In this document: positions 6,627 to 16,397 of the stretch, one piece after another
Numbering within the stretch: the first letter of the stretch is position 1
How the letters are laid out: every line of letters starts with the position of its first letter
Source of the DNA: an uncultured Dehalococcoidia bacterium
GTDB taxonomy: Bacteria > Chloroflexota > Dehalococcoidia > Lucifugimonadales > UBA1127
Assembly (NCBI GenBank): GCA_951812285.1
Contig: OX638292.1
Coordinates: 1,878,501 to 1,942,500, forward strand
Direction: 5' to 3'
DNA: 64,000 bases
Notes under the pieces: generated by a model
The model's database searches: none
Told to the model about the DNA's origin: nothing
The model's input: only the letters and a program-made list of their open reading frames with translations
Translations under genes and position numbers: made by a program

Positions 6627-9206
6627 CTACGTGAACGGTACGCGCAGGATCGCGCGGCGGAAGAGCAGCTTGCGCACGTGCGTCCACGCTCGACCGACCT
6701 GCTCGACCTGGAGCTGCGAGAGCGACCGGCGGCTGTAGCGCTCGGTAGCGTGGGCGGTGCTCAGGATGCGCAGGTCGCCTGAGGCGTCGGGGAAGACCTC
6801 CGCTAGGCGCATCGTGTACTCGGCTGGCGTCTGGTTGCGGTGGTGCGGCAAGCCGGCCCACGCGCCGATCCAGCACATGCGCTCGAACACCACGGCCGGC
6901 ACGCCCACCTTGACGAAGGTGCGGCGGTAGCCGTACCACGTTGCCCATACCACGAAGAGGACCGCCAGCGACCACGCCATCACGGTCCCGCTGATGAACG
7001 GGTCTTCCTCTACGTTCAGGTCCCCGACGTTCAGAAAGACGTCTTCCTCAAAGAACTCGTCCTCGTCGAAGAAGTCTTCCGCGCCGGTCACCGCGACGTC
7101 GCTTCCCTCGAAAAAGAGGGACTCCGGCGCGACCGCCACCTGCCAGTTCGGCGTCGGCTCGAACTCCACCCAGCCGTAGCCGGGGAAGTAGGCCTCCGCC
7201 CAGCCGTGGCTGTCGGCCTCGCGCACGACCCAGTGGCCGGCGTTCTGGTCGTACTCCCTCGGCGTGTAGCCGACGACCATACGGGCCGGCACCTCAACCT
7301 CGCGCAGCAGCACGGCCATGGCTGACCCGAAGTACTCGCTGTAACCCCGTTGCAGCTCAAAGATGAAGTACTCTACGCCGTCCACGTTGTAGGGCGGGGC
7401 CTCAATCTCCTGGTCGTATCCCAGGGTATGGAGAAACCGCTCGATGGCCTTGGCCTTGTCGTAGGGGTTCGTGATGCCTGCCGTGACCTCCTTGGCCAGG
7501 TCGCTCACGCGCTTCGGCTGGTCGTTCGGGAGCTGCAGGTAGCGGTCGGTCACCCAGCCGGGGTAGTCGTTTCCGGCCGCGCGCAGCTGATCGGGCGACG
7601 CGGTCGACAGGGTCGACGTGATGGTGTACCTGTCGCCGGGGTCGAGCTTGCCGGCGCTGCGGAGCGCCACGATGTCCGACGGGTCCGGCGGCCGTCGCGA
7701 CACCTGCACCCATGTCAGCGCCCGTGTGTCGCGTCGCATCGCCGCCTCGAGGGCCTCGCGCTCGCTTAGCGCCTCGCCGGCCTCGGGTTCCTCCACGCGG
7801 TAGGACCGCTCGTTGCCTCCCTGCGGCGTATCGCGGTAGGCAACCTGGGTGACGACGGCGTCGTCCGGGACCAACGCGAGGATGACGTCGGCCCGCGTGG
7901 CGACGTCGCGCTCGTGGAGGCGCGCGGCCTTCAGCACGGGGATGGTGAGACTGATGTCCGTGGGAATGTCGGGTTCCTCTGCCAGGTTGTCGGTCAGCGG
8001 CAGCCAGTACCTGGGGGCGGGCAACGCAAGCACCTTAACGGCGGCGTCGCCCTCGTGCAGCAGCGGCAGGTTGGAGACTGGCATGGTGTCCGTGCTGAAG
8101 AGCGGGATGACGCTGTGCTCCAGCTCGACCCGCTGGTCGTAGCCGCGCGGCTGGCTCCAGGGCAGGTCATCATCGAAGGTGATCGTCTCCATCTGGCCCG
8201 TCGTCCACCCCTGCGCGGTGTAGTCCGGGTACGCGCGGGCCCGCAGATACGCGGGCTGCGGCGCTTCGAGGAGGAAGAGGGGTTCGTCGCTGAGGGAGAT
8301 GGAACCCTGGAACGGGAGGTGTGTCCCGAAGTTCAGGTTCAGGCCGCCCTTGCGGTCGGGCAGGGCCGCGAAGAGCCGGTCGAGGTCGTCCTCGAGCGTG
8401 TCCAGGGGGGCACGCGTAAACTCCCACGCGGCGTCCAGCCACGGCGACTGCCAGGGCCGCGCCGGCAGAAGGAAGGCGATGAGCAGCACAGCTAGGATGT
8501 ACCAGCTCCCGCGGAAGAGGGCGCGAAGGCCGTAGGACGGCAGTATGGCGAGCCCTTCCCTGGCCCAATACTCCCACTGGTTCAGGGAGTTCATCCGAAC
8601 GATGAGCAGCATGGCGAATGCAAGGTAGACGAACATCTGGAAGCCGAACTGCTCCGGCAGGTAGCTAAGGTTCGAGAACATCGCGAAGCCGCCGGGGACG
8701 ACGGAGAGCCAGACGCTGCGCCTCCGGAACGCCGCCCACGTCGACACGTAGGCAATGACCCACGCCATAGACGTCAGGAACAGGGCGAAGGGCATGGTGT
8801 CCGTGCTGATCCCGCCCTCGGCGGCCGTTTCGCCCCAGGTTGCAAGGCGGGCGTTGAGGACGCGGAAGGGCTCTATCCACCCGGCGGTCTCGGTGAGGGT
8901 GGAGAGTTGCTGATAGACGAAGGCGGCTCCCACAAGGAGGGCGCCGGCATGCCATGCGGCCCGCCAGCCGGGCGCCTTCGCGACGCCGAGCCCCATGATG
9001 GCGCCGACGAGGAGCACGAAGTAGAGAGACGGCGTCTCGGCCCAGGCCGCTTCCGAGAGTGTCCACGCAATCACGAAGAGAGGCGCCAGCACGGCCAGCA
9101 GCGTCAGCCAACCCTCGGCGGGCGTGAATTGCCGGAGCGGGCGCAGCGAGAGCCACCCGCTGGGCAGGAAGGTCCCGGCCGGCTGCACGGAAGCGGCCGT
9201 CGTCAT
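6627..9206 (-). CDS. Membrane-anchored transglutaminase-fold protein (TgpA-like), catalytic Cys replaced
   Basis: An 859-aa protein with an N-terminal multi-helix membrane domain (about residues 28-270, DUF3488/TgpA type), a large extracytoplasmic region, a transglutaminase-core domain near residues 560-690, an acidic stretch, one further membrane helix and a C-terminal cytoplasmic DUF4129-like tail. In the core the usual G-Y-C-E-Y-F is GYSEYFGSAM: residue 623 is Ser (codon AGC). His667 is in SHGWAEAYFPGYGW, and the usual Asp is Glu683 in EFEPTP. The fold is kept but the thiol nucleophile is missing. Its ATG overlaps the stop of the DUF58 gene (ATGA), with GGAGG upstream, and it is the last gene of a moxR-DUF58-tgpA operon. 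Confidence 0.85.
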   Translation of the reverse strand: MTTAASVQPAGTFLPSGWLSLRPLRQFTPAEGWLTLLAVLAPLFVIAWTLSEAAWAETPSLYFVLLVGAIMGLGVAKAPGWRAAWHAGALLVGAAFVYQQLSTLTETAGWIEPFRVLNARLATWGETAAEGGISTDTMPFALFLTSMAWVIAYVSTWAAFRRRSVWLSVVPGGFAMFSNLSYLPEQFGFQMFVYLAFAMLLIVRMNSLNQWEYWAREGLAILPSYGLRALFRGSWYILAVLLIAFLLPARPWQSPWLDAAWEFTRAPLDTLEDDLDRLFAALPDRKGGLNLNFGTHLPFQGSISLSDEPLFLLEAPQPAYLRARAYPDYTAQGWTTGQMETITFDDDLPWSQPRGYDQRVELEHSVIPLFSTDTMPVSNLPLLHEGDAAVKVLALPAPRYWLPLTDNLAEEPDIPTDISLTIPVLKAARLHERDVATRADVILALVPDDAVVTQVAYRDTPQGGNERSYRVEEPEAGEALSEREALEAAMRRDTRALTWVQVSRRPPDPSDIVALRSAGKLDPGDRYTITSTLSTASPDQLRAAGNDYPGWVTDRYLQLPNDQPKRVSDLAKEVTAGITNPYDKAKAIERFLHTLGYDQEIEAPPYNVDGVEYFIFELQRGYSEYFGSAMAVLLREVEVPARMVVGYTPREYDQNAGHWVVREADSHGWAEAYFPGYGWVEFEPTPNWQVAVAPESLFFEGSDVAVTGAEDFFDEDEFFEEDVFLNVGDLNVEEDPFISGTVMAWSLAVLFVVWATWYGYRRTFVKVGVPAVVFERMCWIGAWAGLPHHRNQTPAEYTMRLAEVFPDASGDLRILSTAHATERYSRRSLSQLQVEQVGRAWTHVRKLLFRRAILRVPFT

Positions 9207-10453
9207 GCCGTCACCTCCGTCTTCCTCGGCGCGAGGATTCGGCCGGAGGGCAGGTAGAGCGGACGCGCCAGCGCCTGCGACAGCGAGTCGCCCTTGCGTA
9301 CGGCGTAGGTGCGGACACCCCCCGTCGCGAGCCGGTCCGCCACCGCCGAGACCTCGCCCTCGCCCCCGAACGACGCCGCGTCCAGGAGCACCGTGTTCAC
9401 CTGCGAGCCGTGCCGGTACAGCCAGGTTGTCGCCTCCGGCCACATGGGGTCAACGGAGGGCGTGATGATGACGATTGTGCTCTGGTCGAGTCCCAGGTGC
9501 CGCCCCTCCTCCAGCGCAGACTCCAGGGGCTGCCTGCCCAACGCCCGTGCCGTCGCCAGCGTGCGGAACATGCGGTCCTGGTGGGCGTAGCCGCGGCCGG
9601 GCAGGAGGTGGATGGGCTCCTCGCCGAATGCGAACAGCCCCACGGCCAGGCCGGAATCGAGGAGGCGGTGCGCCATCGACGCCGCGATGGTGACGCCGTA
9701 CTCCTCGGTGGACTCATCGCCCTCACCCGCCTGCACGTTCCGGTGCAGGTCGAGCACCAGCCACACGTCGCTGCCGGTGTCCTGCTCGAACTGTTTCACC
9801 ATGAGCTTCCCGGTGCGGGCCGTCGTCGGCCAGTGGATCCGGCCGAAGGTGTCCGACGGCAGGTATTCGCGCACGCTCGTCACCATGGGGCTGGTCGTCG
9901 AGAATGGGCTGCGACGCTCGCCCTCGCCCGGCGAGCCGCGGCGCGGCAACGCGAAGAGGGGCAGCGGCACCGTCGCCGGGTACACCATCACCTGTTGCGC
10001 CGTCCCGAACGTGCGCCGGTGCCGGAAGATGCCGAATGGGTCGGCGGAGGTCACCGTGATGGGCCCGATGATGTAGTCGCCCCTGCGGGACGCGGCGATC
10101 CGGTTCGCCCACATCTCGGTGGAGTGCGTGCTCAGGTTGATGACGCGGCCGCCCTTGGGGCCGGGGAAGGTCGTCTGCTCCTGCACCACCAGCATCGGCT
10201 TCGGGCCGGCCGAGTTGGTGACGCTGATCTGCGATACGAAGTTGCCGCCGACCTCCCGGTAGCCCAACCGCCGCTGGACGCGCACGTCCAAGCCCCACAG
10301 GCCGACCTTGCCCCAGATGTAGGTGCCGATGAGCGCGAGGATGAGCGCGTAGCTGACCTGGTAGTACACCGTGAACCCGGTGGCCAGGGCGTACAGGAAG
10401 GACAGGGTCAACAACAAGAGGATGACATGGAAACGCGTCGGACGATAGCTCAT
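9203..10453 (-). CDS. DUF58 domain protein
   Basis: A 416-aa protein with two membrane helices near residues 8-48 and a DUF58 domain containing VREYLPSDTFGRIHWPTTAR and KLMVKQFE around residues 195-230, then a vWA-like region (VWLVLDLH). DUF58 proteins travel with MoxR ATPases and membrane transglutaminases; their biochemical role is not settled, but they may be MoxR-remodelled partners at the membrane. It starts 9 nt after moxR ends and overlaps the transglutaminase gene by 4 nt, so the three should be translated as one operon. Confidence 0.92.
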   Translation of the reverse strand: MSYRPTRFHVILLLLTLSFLYALATGFTVYYQVSYALILALIGTYIWGKVGLWGLDVRVQRRLGYREVGGNFVSQISVTNSAGPKPMLVVQEQTTFPGPKGGRVINLSTHSTEMWANRIAASRRGDYIIGPITVTSADPFGIFRHRRTFGTAQQVMVYPATVPLPLFALPRRGSPGEGERRSPFSTTSPMVTSVREYLPSDTFGRIHWPTTARTGKLMVKQFEQDTGSDVWLVLDLHRNVQAGEGDESTEEYGVTIAASMAHRLLDSGLAVGLFAFGEEPIHLLPGRGYAHQDRMFRTLATARALGRQPLESALEEGRHLGLDQSTIVIITPSVDPMWPEATTWLYRHGSQVNTVLLDAASFGGEGEVSAVADRLATGGVRTYAVRKGDSLSQALARPLYLPSGRILAPRKTEVTA

Positions 10454-10462
10454 GGCCGTCCC

Positions 10463-11440
10463 TTACCGCGCCGGGGTTCTCTGTCCCGCTCTCACGCCGG
10501 GGACGGCAACCTCCTCCAGCGCGCCTTCCACAATGGTCCGGCCGTCGACGCCGCGCATGCGGGCGGAGGGCGGCACGATGACCCGGTGTGCAAGAACGGG
10601 GACCGCCATTTCCTTAACGTCGTCGGGCAGCGCGTAGTCCCGGCCTCGCAGCAGCGCAAGCGCTTGGGACACGCGAAAGAGCGCAAGGGAGCCGCGCGGC
10701 GATGCGCCAAGCTCCGCCTCGGGGTGCCGCCGCGTCACCTGCGCGAGGCTGACGGCGTATTCCATGATCGCCCGCTCCGCGTGGATGCCGCGCACCGTTT
10801 CCTGCAGCTCGATGACCTCTTCCGGCGATACCACCGGCTCGAGCGCCTCGATGGGGTGCTGCGTCACCTGGTGCTCGACGACGGACACCTCGGTCTCGAG
10901 GTCCGGGTAGCCGAGGTTGATGCGCAACATGAAGCGGTCGAGCTGGCCCTCCGGCAGGGGGAACGTGCCCTCGTACTCGATGGGGTTGAGCGTGGCCAGC
11001 ACCATGGCCGGCCGCGGCAGCGCATGCGTGACCCCGTCGACGGTGACCTGGTGCTCCTCCATCGCCTCGAGCAGCGCCGACTGCGTCTTGGGCGTCGTGC
11101 GGTTCAGCTCATCGGCGAGCACCATCTGCGCCATGATCGGGCCGGCCCGGAACTCGAACTCGCCGTTCTGCTGGTTGTAGACGGACACGCCGGTGATGTC
11201 GCTGGGGAGTAGGTCGGGCGTGAACTGGATCCGCCCGAAGCTGCAGCCGGTCGACCGCGCAACGCTGCGCGCCAGCATCGTCTTGCCGACGCCCGGCACG
11301 TCCTCGATGAGGATGTGGCCGCCGCAGAGCAGCGCGATGACCGCATGCTCCACAGACTCGCGCTTGCCCAGAATCACCCGGGACACATTGTCGATGAGCC
11401 TGTTTATCTTTACCTGTGCGCTTGCGCCGTCCTGCACCAT
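10463..11440 (-). CDS. MoxR-family AAA+ ATPase
   Basis: A 325-aa AAA+ ATPase. Walker A is EDVPGVGKTM (residues 46-55), Walker B is VLADELNR, and sensor and lid regions follow (LATLNPIEYEGTFPLPE, QLDRFM). MoxR proteins act as chaperones that activate partner complexes, often with vWA proteins. Here the partners are probably the DUF58 and transglutaminase-fold proteins encoded directly after it. AAGGAGG lies 3 nt before the ATG. The 240 bp upstream, toward larC, holds no gene and no promoter that I can call. Confidence 0.95.
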   Translation of the reverse strand: MVQDGASAQVKINRLIDNVSRVILGKRESVEHAVIALLCGGHILIEDVPGVGKTMLARSVARSTGCSFGRIQFTPDLLPSDITGVSVYNQQNGEFEFRAGPIMAQMVLADELNRTTPKTQSALLEAMEEHQVTVDGVTHALPRPAMVLATLNPIEYEGTFPLPEGQLDRFMLRINLGYPDLETEVSVVEHQVTQHPIEALEPVVSPEEVIELQETVRGIHAERAIMEYAVSLAQVTRRHPEAELGASPRGSLALFRVSQALALLRGRDYALPDDVKEMAVPVLAHRVIVPPSARMRGVDGRTIVEGALEEVAVPGVRAGQRTPAR

Positions 11441-11682
11441 GACCTCCTTGGGCCTGCGCGGTACGGGGTCTGCGACCCATGCGCTCCGCCGAAACGGCTA
11501 TCGTGATATGTGCGCCATTCGGGACTGGTCAGATCATTGGCCCGCCGCATAGCTAAAACAACGCCGCTGGCCCCATAGGCATTGGAATGCGTACAGGATA
11601 GCGCAAATGTCTAGGGCGGTACAGCGATTCGCCCAAATACTATTGATTCGGCCCGCGGTATAGCAGCGAAGGGAAATCTCAG

Positions 11683-12897
11683 CTACGGCGCCGTCGACGC
11701 CCCGGCGAGCAGCTGCTCCCGCGCCGCCTGCGTCACGCGGGCGAGCACTTCCTGCAGCGGCAGCCCCCGCTCGACGGCGACGGCGCGGCACGCATCGTAC
11801 TCCGGCGCGGCGGCGACCGGCCGGCCGTCCAGCAGCTTCACCTTGACCGCCACGGGCCCGTACTCCGTCTGCACGTCCCGCATCTCCCGCTCGGCCTCGT
11901 ACCGCTCGACCTCGCGACGCCGCACGCCGAGGGTCGTCGTCTCGCGCATCAGCAGCGCGACCGCCTCCGCCTCCAGCGTGGCCGGCACGAGGACGCTCAG
12001 CAGCGTGCCCGGCCGATTCTTCTTCATCTGGATCGGCGTGTGCCAGACGTCGAGCGCGCCCATCTCGAAGAGCCGCTCCTGCGCGTAACCCAGCAGCTGC
12101 GGGCTGGCGTCGTCAATGTTGGTCTCCAGCAGCGTGACCTGACGACGCGCCGGCATGGCGTCAACCTCGCCCAGCCACAGCGCGACGGCGTTGGGGAAGC
12201 TCTCCGGGTTCCGCGTGCCGAGCCCGTAGCCCACGCGCTCGAGCCGCATGGCCGGACGCTCGAAGCTGGCGAGGCCCGTCACGAGCGCGGCGCCGGTCGG
12301 CGTGACGAGCTCGCCGGTGTATCCGTGCGGCGGAGGCGTGACCGGCGCGTTCGCCATAGTCGCGAGGGCCATCGTGGCGGGCGCCGACGCCGGCAGCGGG
12401 CCGTGGGCGGCCTTGATGACGCCGGACCCCATCGGGATCGGGCTCGCGTACAACCGCTCGACGCCCAGCAGCTCGAGCCCGGCCACCGTGCCGACGACGT
12501 CGACGAGCGTGTCCAGCGTGCCCAGCTCGTGCGGGTGCGGCGAGGGGTCTCCGGGCTCTGCGCCGTGCACCGACCGCTCCGCCTCCTCCAGCAGCCGCAG
12601 CACCCGCAGGCTCCGCTCGGCGACCGCGGGCGCAAGCCCGCTGCCGTTGATGGCATCGGCGAAGTCCTGCCAGCCCATGCGCACGGACTCGGCGTCGGAG
12701 CCGCCAGTGTCCAGCGTGACGTGGACGCCGGGGAGGCCGCCGCGGCGGTCGCGCCGGGCGGCGATGGCGCAGCCGGGCACCGGGAGCTTCATCAGCTCCG
12801 CCTCCAGGTCGGTCGCGTTGAGGCCGGCGTCGAGCAGCGCGCCCAGCAGCATGTCGCCGCTCGCCCCGCCGATCATGTGGATGTACCCAATCCGCAT
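11683..12897 (-). CDS. larC: LarC, nickel-pincer cofactor nickel insertase
   Basis: LarC/DUF111 protein of 404 aa, which inserts nickel into the pyridinium bis-thiocarboxylate precursor to make the nickel-pincer cofactor of lactate racemase and related LarA enzymes. It begins MRIGYIHMIGGASGDMLLGA, the conserved opening, and has the His-rich segment PHPHELGTLDTLVD and LETNIDDASPQLLGYA typical of the family. GGGAGG precedes the ATG. LarB, LarE and LarA are not in the window, so the rest of the pathway must be elsewhere. Confidence 0.93.
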   Translation of the reverse strand: MRIGYIHMIGGASGDMLLGALLDAGLNATDLEAELMKLPVPGCAIAARRDRRGGLPGVHVTLDTGGSDAESVRMGWQDFADAINGSGLAPAVAERSLRVLRLLEEAERSVHGAEPGDPSPHPHELGTLDTLVDVVGTVAGLELLGVERLYASPIPMGSGVIKAAHGPLPASAPATMALATMANAPVTPPPHGYTGELVTPTGAALVTGLASFERPAMRLERVGYGLGTRNPESFPNAVALWLGEVDAMPARRQVTLLETNIDDASPQLLGYAQERLFEMGALDVWHTPIQMKKNRPGTLLSVLVPATLEAEAVALLMRETTTLGVRRREVERYEAEREMRDVQTEYGPVAVKVKLLDGRPVAAAPEYDACRAVAVERGLPLQEVLARVTQAAREQLLAGASTAP

Positions 12898-13032
12898 CGC
12901 GCCTCCCCGCCCCGGAACGCAGCAAGCCATGGACACGTGAGCGTTACCGGTACGTGTGGTCAGACGCCAATTATCCCCCACCGCCCTCGATGCCGCCAAC
13001 ACCCCCGGACCGCACGGGCGCTGACCAACTGA

Positions 13033-13058
13033 AAGGGAGCCCCACTCGGGGCTCCCTT
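13033..13058. terminator. Terminator hairpin after the Rieske gene
   Basis: An 11-bp stem AAGGGAGCCCC/GGGGCTCCCTT with loop ACTC. On the minus strand it is followed by TTTCAG, so it should end the Rieske transcript (stop at 13086). Confidence 0.65.
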
Positions 13059-13085
13059 CGAGTGCTCGTGCGAATGCAGGCCTGT

Positions 13086-14381
13086 CTAGGCCGGCACGTA
13101 GTCCGGCGTGTAGGGCGCGCCGTCGTACAGTTCCGACCAGAGGGCTTTCCGCCACTCCGTGCCGATGGGCAAGACCTTCTCAATGGGCCGAAGCTGGTGT
13201 GCGTTGCGGCCCAGTCCCGGCGGCGTTCCGCCGTCCTCGACGCGCCGTACGGCGTCGAGGAGGATCTTGCGGGCCATGATGATGGCGCGGTCCGTCGTGC
13301 CGAGGTGCTCGCGCGTGCGGTCGCAGATGGGGCCCATGGTGTCCTGCACCGCGCGGTCCTGCGTGTTCGTGCCGGGTATGCCGGAGAAGGTCTCGGTGCG
13401 CTGGACCTCACGGTCGATGAGGTAGTCGTTCTCCGCGCTGGCCTTCGATCTGAAGCCCGCTACGACGTCGATGTCTTTGCCGAACTCGTTCCCCGAGCCC
13501 GTCTGCCGCCGTTCCGACTCCGCCATCTCGTTGCCGTCGAAACGGTAGCTGAAGTTCCACACCATCGTGTTCTCGTCGTCGATGGGCACCCAGATGTGGC
13601 CGGAGGCCCGCCCGTGCCGACGTTGAAGCTGCCCGCCCGGCCGCAGCTGGTAGAAGGGCGCGATGTAGTGGTAGGCGCGGACGTAGTTGCCCTCGTCGTC
13701 GCTGACGGTGCGGATGCCCGCGTACGTGTAGCCGTAGTCGGTCGGCGTGACCTCGACGTGGGCGGCGAGCGAGTTTGCGCGGGCGCGGTCCATGACATCC
13801 GTGCCGGAGCCCGCGAACCGCCGGTGCAGGAAGTTGGTGTGCACCGAGTCGATTCCGCCTTCCAGCCCCTGCAGCCAGTTGCAGCGCTGCACCACCTTGG
13901 TCGTGCCGCGGTGCAGCTCTGGCACCTGCGTCCACTCGAAGGACGGCGGTTCCGGCTGCAGCTCCCTCGGGCCCATGTAGGCCCAGACGATGCCGCCCAG
14001 CTCGGCGGTGGGGTATGCCGTGATCTTGACCTTGTCCTTGAAGTTGCTCTCGGCGGGCTCGGAGGGCATGTCGACGCAATCGCCGTCCACGTCGAACTTC
14101 CAGCCGTGGTAGACGCAGCGCAGCCCGCTCTCCTCGTTCCGGCCGAAGAAGAGGCTTGCCCGGCGGTGCGGGCAGTAGTTGTCGAGGATGCCGACATCGC
14201 CGTCGGTGTCGCGGAAGGCGACCAGGTCCTCGCCCAGCAACCGCAGGCGGATGGGCGGGCAGTCGGGCTCGGGCAGCTCCCACGAGAGGAGGGCGGGCAT
14301 CCAGTAGCGGCGCATCACGGCGCCCATCGGCGTGCCCGGTCCGACGCGGGCCAGGGTCTCGTTTTCCTGAAACGTCAGCAT
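13086..14381 (-). CDS. Rieske non-heme iron oxygenase, large subunit
   Basis: A 431-aa aromatic-ring oxygenase or O-demethylase alpha subunit of the phthalate/vanillate type. The [2Fe-2S] ligands are Cys70, His72, Cys89 and His92 (CPHRRAS, CVYHGWKF). The mononuclear iron site is in GIDSVHTNFLHRRF with the HxxxxH pair. The C-terminal half fits the LigXa-type domain. Electrons must come from a reductase encoded elsewhere. It is related to, but clearly different from, the tandem pair at 26.6-29.2 kb (for example an additional segment near RRHGRASGHIWVP). GGAGG lies 7 nt before the ATG. The substrate is unknown. Confidence 0.92.
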   Translation of the reverse strand: MLTFQENETLARVGPGTPMGAVMRRYWMPALLSWELPEPDCPPIRLRLLGEDLVAFRDTDGDVGILDNYCPHRRASLFFGRNEESGLRCVYHGWKFDVDGDCVDMPSEPAESNFKDKVKITAYPTAELGGIVWAYMGPRELQPEPPSFEWTQVPELHRGTTKVVQRCNWLQGLEGGIDSVHTNFLHRRFAGSGTDVMDRARANSLAAHVEVTPTDYGYTYAGIRTVSDDEGNYVRAYHYIAPFYQLRPGGQLQRRHGRASGHIWVPIDDENTMVWNFSYRFDGNEMAESERRQTGSGNEFGKDIDVVAGFRSKASAENDYLIDREVQRTETFSGIPGTNTQDRAVQDTMGPICDRTREHLGTTDRAIIMARKILLDAVRRVEDGGTPPGLGRNAHQLRPIEKVLPIGTEWRKALWSELYDGAPYTPDYVPA

Positions 14382-14402
14382 GGGTCATCCTCCCAAAATG
14401 CG

Positions 14403-14440
14403 ATGTCCGGGACACCCCGAAATCGGAGCGCCCCGGACAT
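14403..14440 (-). terminator. Hairpin between the lipoprotein and Rieske genes
   Basis: A 9-bp stem ATGTCCGGG/CCCGGACAT encloses 20 nt that hold a smaller CCGA/TCGG stem. It lies between the lipoprotein stop and the Rieske start, in the Rieske leader, and so may regulate or attenuate as much as terminate. Confidence 0.35.
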
Positions 14441-14460
14441 TGCCTTCAAGCCTGCTTGTC

Positions 14461-16329
14461 CTACTGCCGGACTGCCTTGATCAGCTCATAGTGCGTCCAG
14501 AGGTCGGAGATGTTGCCCGGGAAGTTGTAGGACTCAATGTACGTTGGGTTGTAGACCAGCTCCGCCGGGATCCAGTAGAGGAAGATGCCCATGTGGAGCG
14601 GGTACGCCAGGTCGCCCAGTTCCCGCATCAGCCTGGTCTGCTCGTCCAGGTCCAGCGTCATCTGGATCGTGTCGATCAGGTCCCTGGTCTCCTGGAGCTC
14701 CAGCGAGCTGCCCCGCGGGGAGACGTGCGAGTTGTAGACACGCCAGCCCTGGATGTCGAAGGAGAAGGTGGCGCCGAATCCGACGTGGTTCTTGTACTGG
14801 AACCCGCGGCTTGCCGCCCGGCGAGCCGCCGCGTCGGTCACGTCAAGTCCGGCCTTGATGCCCACGTCCTGCCAGAAGCCCGCAAGGGACTCCAGCACGT
14901 CCGCGGACTGGCCGAATTGAGCGTGGGTGGAAATCTGGACCTCAATCTCCAAGGGGTTGTTCTCGTTGTACCCGGCCTCCGCCAGCAGTGCGCGTGCTGC
15001 GGCCGGGTCGAAGCCGTACTCGGACTCGAAGTTCTCGTCCCACGCGGGGTTGTGGTACGCGGCACCGGGCCGGTGGTGGTTCATCACCATGATCTGGCCC
15101 TTGTTGCCAAAGTAGGCCTCGTTCAGGAGGTGCCGGTCAATGGCCTTGTTCATGGCCTTGCGGACTTTGACGTCCAGGAAGGGCGAGTCACAGTGGGCGT
15201 AGCCGCACTCGGTGCCCTGCGCCTGGTAGGTGCCCCAGTTCCTGTCCAGGAACACGCCCTGGAAGCCCACGAACACGCGCTGTGCGCCGTGCTTGCCGGT
15301 CGAGATCACCATGCCCTTGGCCTCAGCCTCCGGCTTCTGGTCCTCGGCCAGCTGGGTCAGGTGCACTTCGTCCGTCAGGAGCGCCGCGTAGCGGGTGGAC
15401 GCTTCGCCTACCCACTTGAACTCCAACTCCTGGAAGTCCGGGTTGGAACGCCAGTGCTGGTAGGGCACCTTCTCAAACAGCATGCCCTGGCCCTGCGTCC
15501 GGCTGACGAACTGGTAGGCGTTCGTCCCCGGGAGTGGGGCGCCCGTCAGGTCAGCCTGATTCCCGAGGGCATCGGCGGGATCGCCTGCGCTAACGCCCGC
15601 GGCGCTTGCGCTCTGGATCTGAATGGAGCCCACCTGCTCGGAGATCATCCGCATGAACTCCGCGTTCGCCCTGCTGTGCCGGAACACGACCTCGTAGTCG
15701 TTTGCCTCTTCAATGACAGCCAGGCGCAGGCGGGACCGGTGGGGGTGCGTGGACTCTTGCTGGGTGATCTGCGCGTGCGTGTAGACGACGTCGCGCGACG
15801 TAAATTCACCGTTGCTGCCGTGGAACGGGACGCCCTTGCGCAGCAAGAAGCGAATGGAAATGCCGTCCGGCTCCACGCTCCAACCGGTCGCAAGCTGCGG
15901 CTCCAGGACGCCAGTGTCAGCGTTGAACCCTACGAGGTTCTCGTAGATTGGACGCACCTGGAAGGTGCTCAGCGGGCCGAGGTCCCGGCCGGGGTTGTTC
16001 GACTCGGTGCCCGGCGCCGGGTTGGCGATGACCAGCCGTTCGACAAGCGCCGCACCGGTTGGTTCAGCCGGCCTCTCCATCATCGTCCCCTCGGGCTGCG
16101 CCGGCGCCTCGGGAATGATGGGCGCGGACGCTACGGACGAGGGCGCCTGCGGGATCGCAGCTTCCGCCGGAGCCTGCGGCGCAGAGGGCGCCGCTGCGGG
16201 CTCGGCGCTCGTCGTCGTCCCGGTGCTGCTCGAGTCGTCGCTGCCGCCGCAAGCCGCAAGCGCAAGCACGAGCGCTAGCGCAGCCGCGAGAAGCCAAGCG
16301 TGTCGTAACCGAATTCCAATAGAACCCAT
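14461..16329 (-). CDS. ABC transporter substrate-binding lipoprotein, family 5
   Basis: A 622-aa extracytoplasmic solute-binding protein of the DppA/OppA family. It begins with a lipoprotein signal: a basic start (GIRLRHAW), a hydrophobic run and lipobox LALAAC with the lipidated Cys near residue 26, followed by a Ser/Thr/Ala/Pro-rich linker to about residue 100. The mature domain has the family signature (ATGWSVEPDGISIRFLLRKG). No permease or ATPase genes are nearby, so it is an orphan receptor. GGAGGG sets the ATG. The ligand (peptide, nickel or other) cannot be told. Confidence 0.9.
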   Translation of the reverse strand: MGSIGIRLRHAWLLAAALALVLALAACGGSDDSSSTGTTTSAEPAAAPSAPQAPAEAAIPQAPSSVASAPIIPEAPAQPEGTMMERPAEPTGAALVERLVIANPAPGTESNNPGRDLGPLSTFQVRPIYENLVGFNADTGVLEPQLATGWSVEPDGISIRFLLRKGVPFHGSNGEFTSRDVVYTHAQITQQESTHPHRSRLRLAVIEEANDYEVVFRHSRANAEFMRMISEQVGSIQIQSASAAGVSAGDPADALGNQADLTGAPLPGTNAYQFVSRTQGQGMLFEKVPYQHWRSNPDFQELEFKWVGEASTRYAALLTDEVHLTQLAEDQKPEAEAKGMVISTGKHGAQRVFVGFQGVFLDRNWGTYQAQGTECGYAHCDSPFLDVKVRKAMNKAIDRHLLNEAYFGNKGQIMVMNHHRPGAAYHNPAWDENFESEYGFDPAAARALLAEAGYNENNPLEIEVQISTHAQFGQSADVLESLAGFWQDVGIKAGLDVTDAAARRAASRGFQYKNHVGFGATFSFDIQGWRVYNSHVSPRGSSLELQETRDLIDTIQMTLDLDEQTRLMRELGDLAYPLHMGIFLYWIPAELVYNPTYIESYNFPGNISDLWTHYELIKAVRQ

Positions 16330-16397
16330 TGCCGCCCTCCTACTGAAGCTGTAAGAGTATCCAACCAAAACCGCATGAGGTGTGGTTGCAAGTGAGC

